64,000 bases of DNA from Pseudomonas sp. (GTDB lineage: Bacteria > Pseudomonadota > Gammaproteobacteria > Pseudomonadales > Pseudomonadaceae): positions 372,001 through 436,000 of the forward strand of contig VMRT01000001.1 of assembly GCA_007713455.1 (NCBI GenBank). Reading direction: 5' to 3'. The translations under genes were made by a program, and so were the position numbers. A model generated the notes under the pieces. That model did not search any database. It saw nothing but the letters and a program-made list of their open reading frames with translations, and was not told where the DNA came from. Positions 1 to 13,143 of this stretch are shown in pieces; the first letter of the stretch is position 1; each line of letters opens with the position of its first letter.

Positions 1-3203
<3,203 letters not shown>

Positions 3204-3215
3204 TCCGCGGTACTT

Positions 3216-3245
3216 AAAAAAGGGCGGCGCAAGTCGCCCTTTTTT
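3216..3245 (+). terminator. Rho-independent terminator after eno
   Basis: An A-tract and the stem arm AGGGCG (3221-3226) pair across an 8-base loop with CGCCCT (3235-3240) followed by a T-tract. The A and T runs extend the stem. It lies 12 bases after the eno stop, just before the ftsB leader, and is close to symmetric. Confidence 0.9.
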
Positions 3246-3336
3246 GTTTCAATCGCTCCGTGCCCGCGTGCAAACTCTTCGTGCCTCCAGAGCCGTCGCT
3301 GTTTGCCAATACCCGAATTTCAGCTGAAGTCGTTTC

Positions 3337-3624
3337 ATGCCTTCTATGCGCCGCCCCTACTGGTTGTTCGTCGTACTGATACTGCTGCTGGGTGGTCTGC
3401 AGTACCGTCTCTGGGTGGGCGAGGGCAGCCTGGCTCAGGTCAATGGCCTGAACAAGCAGATCGCCGAACAGCAGGGTGAGAACGAGCGTCTCCTGGAGCG
3501 CAATCGAATCCTCGAGGCGGAGGTTCTGGAGCTCAAGCAGGGCATGGAGACCGTCGAAGAGCGGGCCCGCCAGGAACTCGGCATGGTCAAAGAGGGCGAA
3601 ACCCTCTATCAGCTGATCGAATGA
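3337..3624 (+). CDS. ftsB: Cell division protein FtsB
   Basis: Bitopic inner-membrane divisome protein that forms the FtsQLB complex and helps activate septal peptidoglycan synthesis. It has 95 residues: a short cytoplasmic N-terminus, one membrane segment at about residues 8-21 (WLFVVLILLLGGLQYRLW region), then a periplasmic coiled coil (about 32-75, rich in Glu/Gln/Leu heptads) and the conserved ERARQELGMVKEGETLYQLIE tail. A second in-frame ATG at 3346 gives MRRPYWLF, which matches the usual Pseudomonas start about as well. The stop overlaps ispD by 4 bases, the usual ftsB-ispD pairing. Confidence 0.95.
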   Translation: MPSMRRPYWLFVVLILLLGGLQYRLWVGEGSLAQVNGLNKQIAEQQGENERLLERNRILEAEVLELKQGMETVEERARQELGMVKEGETLYQLIE

Positions 3625-4337
3625 GCCTGCGCGATCAGCCTGCCTTCTGGGTCGTCATCCCGGCTGCCGGTGTCGGCAGTCGTATGCGCGCAGATCGTCC
3701 CAAGCAGTATCTGTTGCTGGGTGAGCGCAGCATTATCGAACACACCCTCGATTGTTTTCTGGACCACCCGGCACTTGCTGGTTTGGTGGTTTGCATTGCG
3801 CCTGACGATCCCTACTGGCCGGCGCTGCCCTGCGCTCGCGATACTCGCGTGCAGCTTGCGCCGGGCGGTCGTGAACGTTGCGATTCGGTACTCAGTGGGC
3901 TGCAGCGCCTCGATGAACTGGGCGCGAATGAGCATGACTGGGTGCTGGTGCACGACGCGGCCCGTCCCAATCTTGCGCGTGAGGATCTGGACAGGTTGCT
4001 GGCCGAGTTGGCCGATGATCCGGTCGGTGGTCTGCTGGCTGTTCCGGCGCGGGACACCCTCAAGCGCGTAGGTCCGGATGGGCGTGTGGTGGAGACGGTG
4101 GACCGCAGCGTCATCTGGCAGGCTTTCACTCCGCAGATGTTCCGCCTGGGCATGTTGTGCGACGCGCTCGAAGCTGCACTCGCCTCCCGTATGCAGGTTA
4201 CCGACGAGGCGTCGGCACTGGAGTGGGCAGGTCACTCGCCTAGGGTGGTAGAAGGGCGGGCGGACAACCTGAAGGTCACCCGGCCCGAAGATCTGGAGTG
4301 GCTGGCGCAGCGCTGGAAGACAGACCGCGAGTCTTGA
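3621..4337 (+). CDS. ispD: 2-C-methyl-D-erythritol 4-phosphate cytidylyltransferase
   Basis: Third enzyme of the MEP isoprenoid pathway: couples CTP with methylerythritol 4-phosphate. At 238 residues it is full length. The nucleotide-binding loop PAAGVGSRMRADRPKQYL is near the N-terminus. The VHDAARP motif lies at about residue 111, and TDEASALEW and KVTRPEDL are near the C-terminus. It is coupled to ftsB by a 4-base overlap. The partner pathway gene ispF lies 6.5 kb downstream here instead of being adjacent as in Escherichia coli; the two are also separate in other pseudomonads. Confidence 0.97.
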   Translation: MSLRDQPAFWVVIPAAGVGSRMRADRPKQYLLLGERSIIEHTLDCFLDHPALAGLVVCIAPDDPYWPALPCARDTRVQLAPGGRERCDSVLSGLQRLDELGANEHDWVLVHDAARPNLAREDLDRLLAELADDPVGGLLAVPARDTLKRVGPDGRVVETVDRSVIWQAFTPQMFRLGMLCDALEAALASRMQVTDEASALEWAGHSPRVVEGRADNLKVTRPEDLEWLAQRWKTDRES

Positions 4338-4340
4338 GAA

Positions 4341-4361
4341 CGGGCAGGGGTTGCCTGCCCG
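4341..4361. terminator. Hairpin between convergent ispD and baeRF gene
   Basis: CGGGCAGG (4341-4348) pairs perfectly with CCTGCCCG (4354-4361) across a 5-base loop. It sits between the stops of the two convergent genes. There is no T-run on either side, so its strength as an intrinsic terminator is uncertain. Confidence 0.5.
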
Positions 4362-4370
4362 CCATTTACA

Positions 4371-5537
4371 TCAGAAACGATAGATCGCCGCAGCGCCGGT
4401 GCCGGTCGGCATCCGTTCGGTCGGTACCACAACCACGTCTCCACCTTGCTCGAGTGTCCAGATGGTCAGCTCATCCAGCAGGTCGGGTGTGTTGACGTCA
4501 TCTTCGCTGGTCGGCGTTGCCGTTCCGTCAGTTTTGTCGACATGGCCGGGAATCTGCCGCTCGGCCTCCACCAGCAAGGTGGCGACCCGGCCTTGGCGGG
4601 TCGCCTGACCGATATCCTCGAGGTGGTCGGATGCCAGCCCCTGGCCATGGGATGCGCCGAACTGGTTGAGCAAGCCTTCCAGGCGCTTGAGATAGCGCGG
4701 CTGCATCACCATCCAGCTTTTCTCACGTAGCTCATTGACGCTCAATGCGTTCTGGCCGGTCTCGATACCCTCCGGTAACAGGCAGTCATTGTGGCTGAGG
4801 CGCCGGAAGTGCGACTGCTGCTCGGGCAGAGCGGCGAGGATCAGCGGCAGGCCGGATGGGCGCGAGTGATGTTCGGTGATGGCGCGATCGACTTCGCGAA
4901 AGTAGCGATCACGGTCCCGGTCGATCTCCGCCTGCTTGCCGCTGCCGCCGGCCTCCACCTGCATCGGGTCGCCGCGTTCGCTGGAGCGGCCATAACCTTG
5001 GGGAAACCCACTTTGACCCTTCTCGGTGAGGTCGCTGCCCAGGGCGTCGGCAAGTGTCCGGGGCACACCGTCGTGCAGCTTCACCTCGTCGAGGGCATCA
5101 CGGTTGCCCTCGAACAAGCGTACCGAGTCGCGCGAGAGGCAGAGGATCTGAAAGTGGTCGGCTGACTGTGCAATGCGTACCAGCGGTTTGAGGTGCATGC
5201 GCGCGTTGGCCACGGCCATTTCCGGCACGCTGCGTTGCAGTCGATAGACCTGGAAGTAGTCCTTGGCGGCAAAAGCGGCCAGGCCGTCGAGGCTGTGGTT
5301 CCAGAAGTCACTGTTATCGATCAGGGCGTAGAACGGCTCGAGCAGGGTGTGTGCCTTGTCGCCATGGCCTTGCTGCTTGAGTGATTCTTCCAGCTGCTTG
5401 ACCAGGTGCTTGAAGCGGATCGGGTCCTGCTGACGCTCGGGAAAGCTGCGATGAGTGGGCTGGTACACGGACAGGCAGGGCCCGTCTCGTTTTGACAGCA
5501 GTTTGGTCAGGGTTTCGCGGTCGAGCAGTCGGTTCAT
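4371..5537 (-). CDS. baeRF-family (eRF1-fold) protein
   Basis: 388-residue soluble protein that I assign to the bacterial archaeo-eukaryotic release factor families (baeRF, probably family 3). This rests on overall pattern: an N-terminal LSVYQPTHR-type segment, a middle domain, and a C-terminal domain ending in a hydrophobic VVVVPTERMPTGTGAAAIYRF stretch that resembles the C-terminal L7Ae-like domain of eRF1. Families of this kind are predicted to act on ribosomes or stalled peptides, but the function of this protein is not known. A glycine-rich GGSGKQAE segment at about residue 199 lies in the middle region; I cannot say whether it is equivalent to a GGQ loop. A strong GGAGG lies 6 bases before the ATG. 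It follows an HPF-family gene on the same strand. Confidence 0.7.
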   Translation of the reverse strand: MNRLLDRETLTKLLSKRDGPCLSVYQPTHRSFPERQQDPIRFKHLVKQLEESLKQQGHGDKAHTLLEPFYALIDNSDFWNHSLDGLAAFAAKDYFQVYRLQRSVPEMAVANARMHLKPLVRIAQSADHFQILCLSRDSVRLFEGNRDALDEVKLHDGVPRTLADALGSDLTEKGQSGFPQGYGRSSERGDPMQVEAGGSGKQAEIDRDRDRYFREVDRAITEHHSRPSGLPLILAALPEQQSHFRRLSHNDCLLPEGIETGQNALSVNELREKSWMVMQPRYLKRLEGLLNQFGASHGQGLASDHLEDIGQATRQGRVATLLVEAERQIPGHVDKTDGTATPTSEDDVNTPDLLDELTIWTLEQGGDVVVVPTERMPTGTGAAAIYRF

Positions 5538-5579
5538 GCGTGGCCTCCAGTAGCGGTGGTTCGGTCCCTCGCAGAAGTG

Positions 5580-5605
5580 TCGATGGCGCGCTCATTGGCC
5601 ATCGA
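5580..5605. repeat. Inverted repeat between the HPF-like and baeRF genes
   Basis: TCGATGGC (5580-5587) and GCCATCGA (5598-5605) form a perfect 8-bp stem with a 10-base loop. It is in the short spacer separating the HPF-like stop from the baeRF start and could be a partial terminator or a processing hairpin. No T-run follows on the minus strand. Confidence 0.45.
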
Positions 5606-5612
5606 GGGCCAG

Positions 5613-5927
5613 TCAGTGGCGGTTGAGCTTGTCCAGAACGTGGCTCAGCGCGTGGTTCAGCTTCTCCGCGGCGCCGTTGATTGCCAGGTCCAGCGTTTCG
5701 GCCTTGTGGGTGGCCGAGATGGGGTCGTGACCCTTGACCCTCGCCTCCATCTGGCAGCGCTTGTCATGGGGGCCGCTCTTGCTGCTGTTTTCGTCGTTGA
5801 GATGGACCTCGACTCGGGTCAGATGATCATCGAAGCGCTCCAGTTCGGTCTCGACCGTGGCCTTCACTCGCTCTTCCAGATCGGCGGTGACGCTGATGCT
5901 GTGGTTACTGTTCACCAGAACCTGCAT
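5613..5927 (-). CDS. HPF/RaiA-family ribosome-associated protein (copy 1)
   Basis: 104-residue protein of the S30AE (HPF/RaiA) fold, beginning MQVLVNSNHSISVTADLEER. Family members bind the small ribosomal subunit in stationary phase or stress and block or protect it. Conserved blocks are VEVHLNDENSSKSG, HDKRCQMEARVKG and ISATHKAETLDLAINGAAEKL. The start at 5927 is chosen for the AGGAGG ribosome site 7 bases upstream; the longer open frame upstream has no family similarity. It is a paralogue of the protein at 34319-34732 and is not the canonical rpoN-linked hpf, by context. It lies directly upstream of the baeRF gene on the same strand, suggesting a two-gene ribosome-related unit. Confidence 0.88.
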   Translation of the reverse strand: MQVLVNSNHSISVTADLEERVKATVETELERFDDHLTRVEVHLNDENSSKSGPHDKRCQMEARVKGHDPISATHKAETLDLAINGAAEKLNHALSHVLDKLNRH

Positions 5928-6052
5928 GGTTTCCTCCTGATTGCAGCGCTGCGCTCGTCCAGCGCGGGCGGCTCGAAGAGCAGCAGCTACACAGGGTACG
6001 ACGTGGGGGATTAAGGCGGGTTCCGCGTCATTAGAGGCGTCTGACGCGCGGT

Positions 6053-6964
6053 TCAGTGCCCGTTCCGGTCGCCAGTCCCGGCGTACTCCGAACGTCTGGC
6101 AAGGCCGGTTTTGAGCGCCTCGACCAGGAGGCGAACTTTCGGTAGCGGGTAGCGCCGTTGCGGGTAAACCGCCCACACGGCGGTATCTGGCGGCTGATTG
6201 CTTTCCAGTAGCGAAACCAGCTCGCCGCGACGCAGCGGCCCTTGCACGTAGTAGTCCGGCAGCTGGCACAGGCCAAAGCCACGCAGGGCTGCATCCAGCA
6301 CCGCCTCGCCACTGTTGCAGCGCCAGTTGCCGCTGGGCTTGAAGTGCTGCTCGCGGCCCTCGATCTGAAACGACCAGATGTCGCTCGTGCCGATCAGGCA
6401 GTTGTGTCGCGCCAGCTCCGACAGGGTGTGTGGCCGTCCGTAGCGTTCCAGGTAGTTCGGTGCAGCGCACAGGTACATTGCTCGCGGCGCGATGCGGGTG
6501 GCGACCAGGCGCGACTCGCCGAGTTTGCCGAGGCGGATGGCCAGGTCGTAGCTCTCCTGAACCAGATCGAGGGTGCGGTTGGACAGCTCGATATCGACAC
6601 GCAGTTGCGGGTGCTGGGCCATGAATTCGTTCACCAGCGGCACGATGAAGCGCTCGCCATAGGCCACTGCAGCGGTCATGCGTAACAGCCCGGTCGGTGC
6701 GCTGTGCAGATCGCTGATGGCCAGAAAGGCTTCGTCACGTTCCTCGATCAAGCGCTGGCAGCGGGTGAAGAAGGTATGCCCGGCCTCGGTCAGCGAGACG
6801 CGGCGGGTGGTGCGATAGAGCAAACGCGCCTGCAGACGTTCTTCAAGGCGCGCGACCTGTCGGCTGACATGCGAGGACGAAACCCGCAGCCGCTCAGCGG
6901 CGCGCATGAAGCTGCCGCATTCGGCGACAGCCACGAATTCGTCAAGGCCTTCCCAGCGGCTCAT
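6053..6964 (-). CDS. LysR-family transcriptional regulator
   Basis: 303-residue LysR-type regulator when read from the ATG at 6964 (MSRWEGLDEFVAVAECGSF), which has a GGAG site 5 bases upstream. A start 9 codons earlier is possible. The N-terminal winged helix-turn-helix (AAERLRVSSSHVSRQVARLEERL) occupies about residues 18-60, and the periplasmic-binding-protein-like effector domain spans about 90-290. It is transcribed divergently from the formaldehyde detoxification gene frmA, so it may regulate frmA-fghA; this is inferred from position only. Effector unknown. Confidence 0.9.
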   Translation of the reverse strand: MSRWEGLDEFVAVAECGSFMRAAERLRVSSSHVSRQVARLEERLQARLLYRTTRRVSLTEAGHTFFTRCQRLIEERDEAFLAISDLHSAPTGLLRMTAAVAYGERFIVPLVNEFMAQHPQLRVDIELSNRTLDLVQESYDLAIRLGKLGESRLVATRIAPRAMYLCAAPNYLERYGRPHTLSELARHNCLIGTSDIWSFQIEGREQHFKPSGNWRCNSGEAVLDAALRGFGLCQLPDYYVQGPLRRGELVSLLESNQPPDTAVWAVYPQRRYPLPKVRLLVEALKTGLARRSEYAGTGDRNGH

Positions 6965-8243
<1,279 letters not shown>

Positions 8244-8251
8244 TCCCCAGG

Positions 8252-8284
8252 GTGGATAACGCCGTCGCCAGACGGCTTGTCCAC
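8252..8284 (+). repeat. Stable hairpin between frmA and fghA
   Basis: GTGGATAACGCCGTC (8252-8266) pairs with GACGGCTTGTCCAC (8271-8284) around a GCCA tetraloop, giving a stem of about 14 bp with one bulged base and one G-T pair. A second short inverted repeat, CCACC/GGTGG, overlaps its right arm. No T-run follows, so it looks more like an intercistronic mRNA-processing or REP-like hairpin than a terminator. Confidence 0.6.
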
Positions 8285-8332
8285 CTCGACCGGTGGAAGC
8301 CCGCGCGGTTTCCACCTTCGCGAGGCCTGTTC

Positions 8333-9187
8333 ATGACCCTTGAAATCGTTTCCAGCAACAAGAGCTTCGGCGGCTGGCACAAGCGCTATCGCCACCGTTC
8401 CAGCAGCCTTGCCTGCGACATGGTATTCGCCGTGTATCTGCCGCCTCAGGCGGAGCAGGGCGAAAAGCTGCCGGTGCTGTACTGGCTGTCGGGGCTGACC
8501 TGCACCGATGAGAACTTCATGCAGAAGGCCGGGGCGTTGCGGCTGGCTGCCGAGCTCGGCCTGATCATTGTCGCGCCGGATACCAGCCCACGCGGCGCCG
8601 GCGTGCCGGACGATCCCGATGGCGCCTGGGACTTCGGCCTTGGCGCTGGCTTCTACCTCAACGCCACCCAGGAACCCTGGGCTCAGCATTACCGGATGTA
8701 CGACTACGTGGTCGACGAGCTGCCGGCACTGGTCGAGGCGAACTTCCCTGTCTCCGACCGCCGGGGCATCAGCGGGCACTCGATGGGTGGCCACGGCGCG
8801 CTGGTCTGCGCGCTGAAGAATCCCGGTCGCTACCAGTCGCTTTCGGCTTTCGCACCCATCAGCAATCCGCTCAACTGTCCGTGGGGCGAGAAGGCGTTCA
8901 GCCGCTACCTGGGCGCCGACCGTTCGCGCTGGCGCGAGTGGGATGCCTGCGCGCTGATTGCCGATGCCGGTGAGAAGCTGCCGATGCTGGTCGATCAGGG
9001 CGATCGCGATGACTTCATGGAGGGTCAGCTCAAACCGCAGGCGCTGCGTGCCGCTGCGGACGCTGTCGGGCACCCGCTGACGCTGCGCATCCAGCCGGAC
9101 TATGACCACAGCTACTACTTCATCGCCAGCTTCATCGGTGATCACCTGCGCCATCATGCCGAGGCGCTGAAGGCGCAGGGTGGATGA
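8333..9187 (+). CDS. fghA: S-formylglutathione hydrolase
   Basis: Hydrolyses S-formylglutathione to formate and glutathione, the second step after FrmA. Esterase D family, 284 residues from the ATG at 8333 ([19 protein letters not shown]). The upstream open frame to 8252 runs through the intercistronic hairpin and is not conserved. The nucleophile serine is in GHSMGGHGA at about residue 148. The catalytic Asp and His lie towards the C-terminus, the latter in DYDHSYYF. Cytoplasmic; probably co-transcribed with frmA. A strong terminator downstream belongs mainly to the convergent old yellow enzyme gene. Confidence 0.96.
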   Translation: MTLEIVSSNKSFGGWHKRYRHRSSSLACDMVFAVYLPPQAEQGEKLPVLYWLSGLTCTDENFMQKAGALRLAAELGLIIVAPDTSPRGAGVPDDPDGAWDFGLGAGFYLNATQEPWAQHYRMYDYVVDELPALVEANFPVSDRRGISGHSMGGHGALVCALKNPGRYQSLSAFAPISNPLNCPWGEKAFSRYLGADRSRWREWDACALIADAGEKLPMLVDQGDRDDFMEGQLKPQALRAAADAVGHPLTLRIQPDYDHSYYFIASFIGDHLRHHAEALKAQGG

Positions 9188-9261
9188 CCGTGAAGCCTCA
9201 TCCTCACGTCCGGCTCGGCTCGCCGCGCTGGTCGACACGTCAGGTGCATCGCGGCAAAAAT

Positions 9262-9297
9262 AAAAAAGGCCCGTCCGGACATGCCGGTCGGGCCTTT
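9262..9297 (-). terminator. Rho-independent terminator of the old yellow enzyme gene
   Basis: AAAGGCCCG (9265-9273) pairs with CGGGCCTTT (9289-9297), and the stem is extended inside by CCGG/CCGG. Read on the minus strand the stem is followed by a T-rich tail (TTTTTTATTTTT), which makes a strong terminator 15 bases after the stop at 9312. On the plus strand the tail is poor, so for fghA it is at most a weak terminator. Confidence 0.9.
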
Positions 9298-9311
9298 CCA
9301 TCGCCAGGAGC

Positions 9312-10361
9312 TTAGAGCGACGGATAATCGGTATAGCCAGCCGGGCCCTGGGCGTAGAACAGCTCGGGTTTCGGCTCGTTCAGCGGTGCGTCCTGACGCA
9401 GGCGCTCGACCAGATCCGGGTTGGCGATGTACGGGATGCCGAAGGCCACGGCATCGGCCTTGCCCTCAGTCAGCCAGGCGTTGGCCTGTTCCTTGGTGAA
9501 GCGTTCGTTGGCGATATAGATGCCACCGAATATCTTCTTCAGCTGTGGGCCGAGGCTGTCTTCACCGGCTTTTTCGCGAGTGCAGATGAAGGCGATACCG
9601 CGCTTGCCCAGTTCACCGGCAACGTAGCCAAAGGTCTCGGCGCGGTTGGAATCGCCCATGTCATGGGAGTCGGCACGCGGCGCCAGGTGTACGCCAACAC
9701 GCCCTGCGCCCCACACGGAGATGGCGGCATCGGTCACTTCCAGCATCAGTCGGGCGCGGTTTTCCAGCGAGCCACCGTAGGCGTCACTGCGCTGGTTGGT
9801 GCTGTCCTGCAGAAACTGGTCGAGCAGATAGCCGTTCGCGCCATGAATCTCGACCCCATCGAAACCAGCTTCCTTAGCGTTCTCCGCACCCTTGCGGTAG
9901 GCCTCTACGATGCCCGGGATTTCCCTGGTTTCCAGGGCGCGAGGCGTTTCGTAATCCTTCATTGGGCGAACCAGGCTGACATGGCCGGCTGGTTTGATGG
10001 CGCTGGGTGCGACCGGTAGCTGGCCGTCGAGGTAGATCGGGTCGGAGATACGGCCGACGTGCCAGAGCTGCAGGACGATCTTGCCGCCTTTGGCGTGCAC
10101 TGCATCGGTGACCTTCTTCCAGCCCTGAATCTGCTCGGCGGACCAGATGCCGGGGGTGTCCGGGTAGCCGATGCCCATCGGGGTCACGGAGGTGGCTTCG
10201 CTGATGATCAGGCCGGCGTCGGCGCGCTGGGCGTAGTACTCGGCAATCAGGTCGCCGGGAACGCGGCCGGGCTCGGCGCGGCAGCGGGTCAGGGGAGCCA
10301 TGATGACGCGGTTGTTCAGTTCCAGCTCGCCGATCTTGATCGGGTCGAAAAGTGTGGGCAT
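9312..10361 (-). CDS. Old yellow enzyme family alkene reductase (NemA/XenB-like)
   Basis: FMN-dependent NAD(P)H oxidoreductase of 349 residues that reduces activated alkenes; relatives act on N-ethylmaleimide, nitrate esters and nitroaromatics. TIM-barrel features visible: N-terminal [20 protein letters not shown], the active-site [14 protein letters not shown] with its His-Asn pair (about residues 180-183), and [15 protein letters not shown]. The exact substrate cannot be read from sequence. An AAAGGAG site precedes the ATG. An ArsR-family repressor gene starts upstream on the same strand with a 38-base gap, so the two likely form an electrophile-responsive operon. Confidence 0.93.
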   Translation of the reverse strand: MPTLFDPIKIGELELNNRVIMAPLTRCRAEPGRVPGDLIAEYYAQRADAGLIISEATSVTPMGIGYPDTPGIWSAEQIQGWKKVTDAVHAKGGKIVLQLWHVGRISDPIYLDGQLPVAPSAIKPAGHVSLVRPMKDYETPRALETREIPGIVEAYRKGAENAKEAGFDGVEIHGANGYLLDQFLQDSTNQRSDAYGGSLENRARLMLEVTDAAISVWGAGRVGVHLAPRADSHDMGDSNRAETFGYVAGELGKRGIAFICTREKAGEDSLGPQLKKIFGGIYIANERFTKEQANAWLTEGKADAVAFGIPYIANPDLVERLRQDAPLNEPKPELFYAQGPAGYTDYPSL

Positions 10362-10399
10362 AGCAATACCGCTCCTTTACTGGTGGTGCGAAAAGGGAC

Positions 10400-10702
10400 T
10401 CAGAGTTCCTGGCCGATGCGCTCGACGAACGACTCGATGATCGCGTCGTTGCGCTTGAAGAAGTGCCACTGGCCGACCTTTTGGCTGGTGATCAGCCCGG
10501 CTTTCTGCAGGGTCGCCAGATGGGCCGATACGGTTGACTGCGACAGGCCGGCACGCTGGTCGATCTGCCCGGCACAGACGCCGGTTTCCAGCGAATGGTG
10601 CTGCTCGGAGAAATACCGCTGCGGCTCCTTCAGCCAGCGCAGGATGTCGCGACGCAGCGGGTGGGCGAGGGCCTTGATGATGTCGTCGAAGTCGTCCGGC
10701 AT
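10400..10702 (-). CDS. ArsR-family transcriptional regulator
   Basis: 100-residue winged-helix repressor: the recognition segment [22 protein letters not shown] (about residues 50-71) and the wing QWHFFKRND are clear. It has a single cysteine (GVCAGQ, about residue 43) and no paired metal-binding cysteines, so a metal effector is less likely than a thiol-reactive electrophile; that is inference. It is the first gene of a unit with the old yellow enzyme. A 9-bp inverted repeat overlaps its promoter region and may be its operator. Confidence 0.9.
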   Translation of the reverse strand: MPDDFDDIIKALAHPLRRDILRWLKEPQRYFSEQHHSLETGVCAGQIDQRAGLSQSTVSAHLATLQKAGLITSQKVGQWHFFKRNDAIIESFVERIGQEL

Positions 10703-10720
10703 AGGATGGCTCTGGGCTGC

Positions 10721-10762
10721 ATATCGGAATGAGGCGAACTATATATCGTTGTTTTCCGATAT
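10721..10762. promoter_or_regulatory. Candidate ArsR operator, 9-bp inverted repeat
   Basis: ATATCGGAA (10721-10729) and TTCCGATAT (10754-10762) are exact inverted repeats separated by 24 bases, ending 19 bases before the arsR start. Between them, on the minus strand, lies TATAGT, a plausible -10 hexamer. Two half-sites flanking a promoter suit autorepression by a dimeric winged-helix protein. Confidence 0.6.
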
Positions 10763-10883
10763 GAGATCGATTCGACTGATGGTGGTTATTGGCTGTGTCG
10801 ATGATCGGGAGGTGCCGCGGACACTCAAGCAGCACCCGGCTCCTGTAGAATCGCCGCCTCGAGATTTTCAGGGTTTTGCATCT

Positions 10884-11357
10884 ATGCGTATCGGCCACGG
10901 TTACGACGTGCACCGCTTCGGCGAGGGCGATCACATCACGCTTGGCGGCGTGCGGATTCCACACAGGTTCGGGCTGTTGGCTCATTCCGACGGTGACGTG
11001 CTGCTACATGCCTTGAGTGACGCGTTGCTCGGTGCTGCTGCGCTGGGCGATATCGGCAAGCACTTCCCGGACACCGACCCGCAATTCAAGGGCGCCGACA
11101 GCCGCGCTTTGCTGCGCCATGTGCTCGTCCAGGTCCAGGCCAAGGGATACGTCGTCGGCAATGTCGACGCGACCATCATCGCCCAGGCGCCGAAGATGGC
11201 GCCGCACATCGACAGCATGCGCGCGTTGATCGCGGCCGACCTGCAGGTCGAGCTAGACCAGGTCAACGTCAAGGCCACCACGACCGAGAAGCTGGGTTTC
11301 ACCGGGCGTGAGGAGGGGATCGCCGTTCACGCGGTTGCCTTGCTGGTCCGCGCATGA
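10884..11357 (+). CDS. ispF: 2-C-methyl-D-erythritol 2,4-cyclodiphosphate synthase
   Basis: Forms the cyclic diphosphate in the MEP isoprenoid pathway. 157 residues from the ATG at 10884 ([12 protein letters not shown]), the standard start; the much longer open frame upstream has no family similarity. Metal ligands are visible in GHGYDVH and in the following [10 protein letters not shown] region, with [13 protein letters not shown] and the C-terminal [15 protein letters not shown]. The stop overlaps the truD start by 4 bases. This begins the ispF-truD-surE-pcm-DUF368-nlpD-rpoS cluster. Confidence 0.97.
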   Translation: MRIGHGYDVHRFGEGDHITLGGVRIPHRFGLLAHSDGDVLLHALSDALLGAAALGDIGKHFPDTDPQFKGADSRALLRHVLVQVQAKGYVVGNVDATIIAQAPKMAPHIDSMRALIAADLQVELDQVNVKATTTEKLGFTGREEGIAVHAVALLVRA

Positions 11358-12394
11358 CCGAAGATCAGCTGCTCGGGCCGCGCGCCCATGGCGAGCCCTG
11401 TGGCAGTGCGGTGCTGAAAGCGGTTGCCGAGGATTTTCAGGTCGATGAAGTGCTCGATATCCCGCTGTCCGGCGAAGGCGAGCACCTCTGGTTGTGGGTG
11501 GAAAAGCGCCATCTGAACACCGAGGAAGCCGCCAAACGCATCGCCCGCGCCGCTGGCGTGCCGCTGAAGATGATCAGCTACGCCGGGCTCAAGGATCGCC
11601 AGGCATTGACTCGCCAGTGGTTCAGCCTGCATCTACCGGGCAAGAGCGATCCGGATCTTGCCGCTGCCGAGAGCGACGGCCTGGCGATCCTCAAGCGCGC
11701 CCGGCATCAGCGTAAGCTGCAGCGCGGCGCGCACTCGGCCAATGGCTTCCGCCTACGCTTGACGGAGCTGCACGGTGAACATGCCGCGCTGGATGAGCGG
11801 CTGGAGCGGATCAAGGCCTCCGGTGTGCCGAATTACTTCGGCCTGCAGCGTTTCGGCTATGAGGGCAGCAACCTGCACGGTGCTCGGCACTTCGCGGCGA
11901 AAGGTGAGCTTCCGGAGCAGCGCAACATGCGTTCGCGGCTGCTTTCGGCTGGTCGCAGTTACCTGTTCAACCGTGTGCTCGCCGAACGGGTTGGGGATGG
12001 CAGCTGGGATCAGGCACGGGTAGGCGATCTCCTGGCATTCACCGACAGTCGCAGCTTTTTCCCGGCCGGGCCGGAGGAGTGCGGCGACCCGCGCCTGACG
12101 ATTCTGGATCTGCATCCGACCGGCCCTTTATGTGGCATGGAAGGCTCTCCAGCAGGTGACGAAATCCAGGCACTGGAAAACGCTGTCGCCGAAACTGAAC
12201 CTGCGGTCGTCAATTGGTTGGCGCAGGCAGGAATGAAGCACGAACGGCGCATTCTTCGCCTCCCCATCGGCGGTTTGTCGTGGCATTATCCCGAGCCTTA
12301 CATTCTGCAACTGGAATTCGTCCTGCCGACCGGATGCTTCGCCACCGCCGTGGTGCGTGAGCTGGTCAGCCTGGCAGGGCAGACGGACATCTGA
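11354..12394 (+). CDS. truD: tRNA pseudouridine(13) synthase
   Basis: Converts uridine 13 of certain tRNAs, such as tRNA-Glu, to pseudouridine. 346 residues. The catalytic aspartate lies in [15 protein letters not shown] (about residue 80), and the conserved NYFGLQRFG motif is at about residue 157. Start and stop overlap the neighbours (4 bases with ispF, 1 base with surE), showing tight coupling. Confidence 0.96.
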   Translation: MTEDQLLGPRAHGEPCGSAVLKAVAEDFQVDEVLDIPLSGEGEHLWLWVEKRHLNTEEAAKRIARAAGVPLKMISYAGLKDRQALTRQWFSLHLPGKSDPDLAAAESDGLAILKRARHQRKLQRGAHSANGFRLRLTELHGEHAALDERLERIKASGVPNYFGLQRFGYEGSNLHGARHFAAKGELPEQRNMRSRLLSAGRSYLFNRVLAERVGDGSWDQARVGDLLAFTDSRSFFPAGPEECGDPRLTILDLHPTGPLCGMEGSPAGDEIQALENAVAETEPAVVNWLAQAGMKHERRILRLPIGGLSWHYPEPYILQLEFVLPTGCFATAVVRELVSLAGQTDI

Positions 12395-13143
12395 TGCGTA
12401 TTCTGATCGCCAACGACGACGGGGTGTATGCACCCGGGCTCGCCGCGCTTTATGACGCGCTGGCCGACTATGCCGAGTGCAAGGTGGTAGCCCCGATCCA
12501 GGACATGAGCGGCGCCAGCAGCGCCCTTACCCTGGACCGCCCGCTTCATCCTGTCAGCATGCCGAACGGCTTCATCGGGCTGAACGGCTCGCCCACCGAT
12601 TGCGTGCATCTGGGCCTGAACGGGCTGCTCGAAGAAACACCGGACATGGTGGTTTCGGGCATCAACCTCGGCGCCAATCTGGGCGACGATGTGCTCTATT
12701 CCGGCACGGTTGCTGCGGCCATCGAAGGCCGCTTCACCGGCCGCCCGGCCTTCGCCTTCTCGCTGGTCTCTCGCTCGACGGAAAACCTGCCGACCGCTGC
12801 GCATATCGCGCGCCTGCTGGTGGAGAAGCACGACCAGCTCGAAGTGCCGCCGCGAACGGTGCTCAGCGTCAACGTGCCGAACCTGCCGCTTGATCACATT
12901 CGTGGTATCCAGCTCACTCGTCTGGGGCATCGCAGCCGTGCCAAGCCGCCGGTCAAGCAGGCCAACCCTCGGGGCAAGGAGGGCTACTGGATATCCGTGG
13001 CCGGGGACGTCGAGGATGGCGGGCCGGGTACCGATTTTCATGCGGTGATGCAGGGTTACGTATCGATTACCCCGCTGCAGCTGGATCGAACTTTTCATGA
13101 GGCCTTCAACGGTCTCGAGAGCTGGCTGGAGAACGTGCTGTGA
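12394..13143 (+). CDS. surE: 5'/3'-nucleotidase SurE
   Basis: Metal-dependent nucleoside monophosphatase linked to stationary-phase survival. 249 residues. The metal site [11 protein letters not shown] is at the N-terminus (about residues 5-15), followed by the [25 protein letters not shown] core. It overlaps the truD stop by one base (TGATG) and the possible GTG start of pcm by four. The surE-pcm-nlpD-rpoS order is conserved across gammaproteobacteria. Confidence 0.97.
   Translation: MRILIANDDGVYAPGLAALYDALADYAECKVVAPIQDMSGASSALTLDRPLHPVSMPNGFIGLNGSPTDCVHLGLNGLLEETPDMVVSGINLGANLGDDVLYSGTVAAAIEGRFTGRPAFAFSLVSRSTENLPTAAHIARLLVEKHDQLEVPPRTVLSVNVPNLPLDHIRGIQLTRLGHRSRAKPPVKQANPRGKEGYWISVAGDVEDGGPGTDFHAVMQGYVSITPLQLDRTFHEAFNGLESWLENVL

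Noticed and set aside
10059-10883. Upstream extension of the ispF frame
   Set aside because: Runs antisense through the old yellow enzyme and arsR genes; the conserved ispF start is at 10884.
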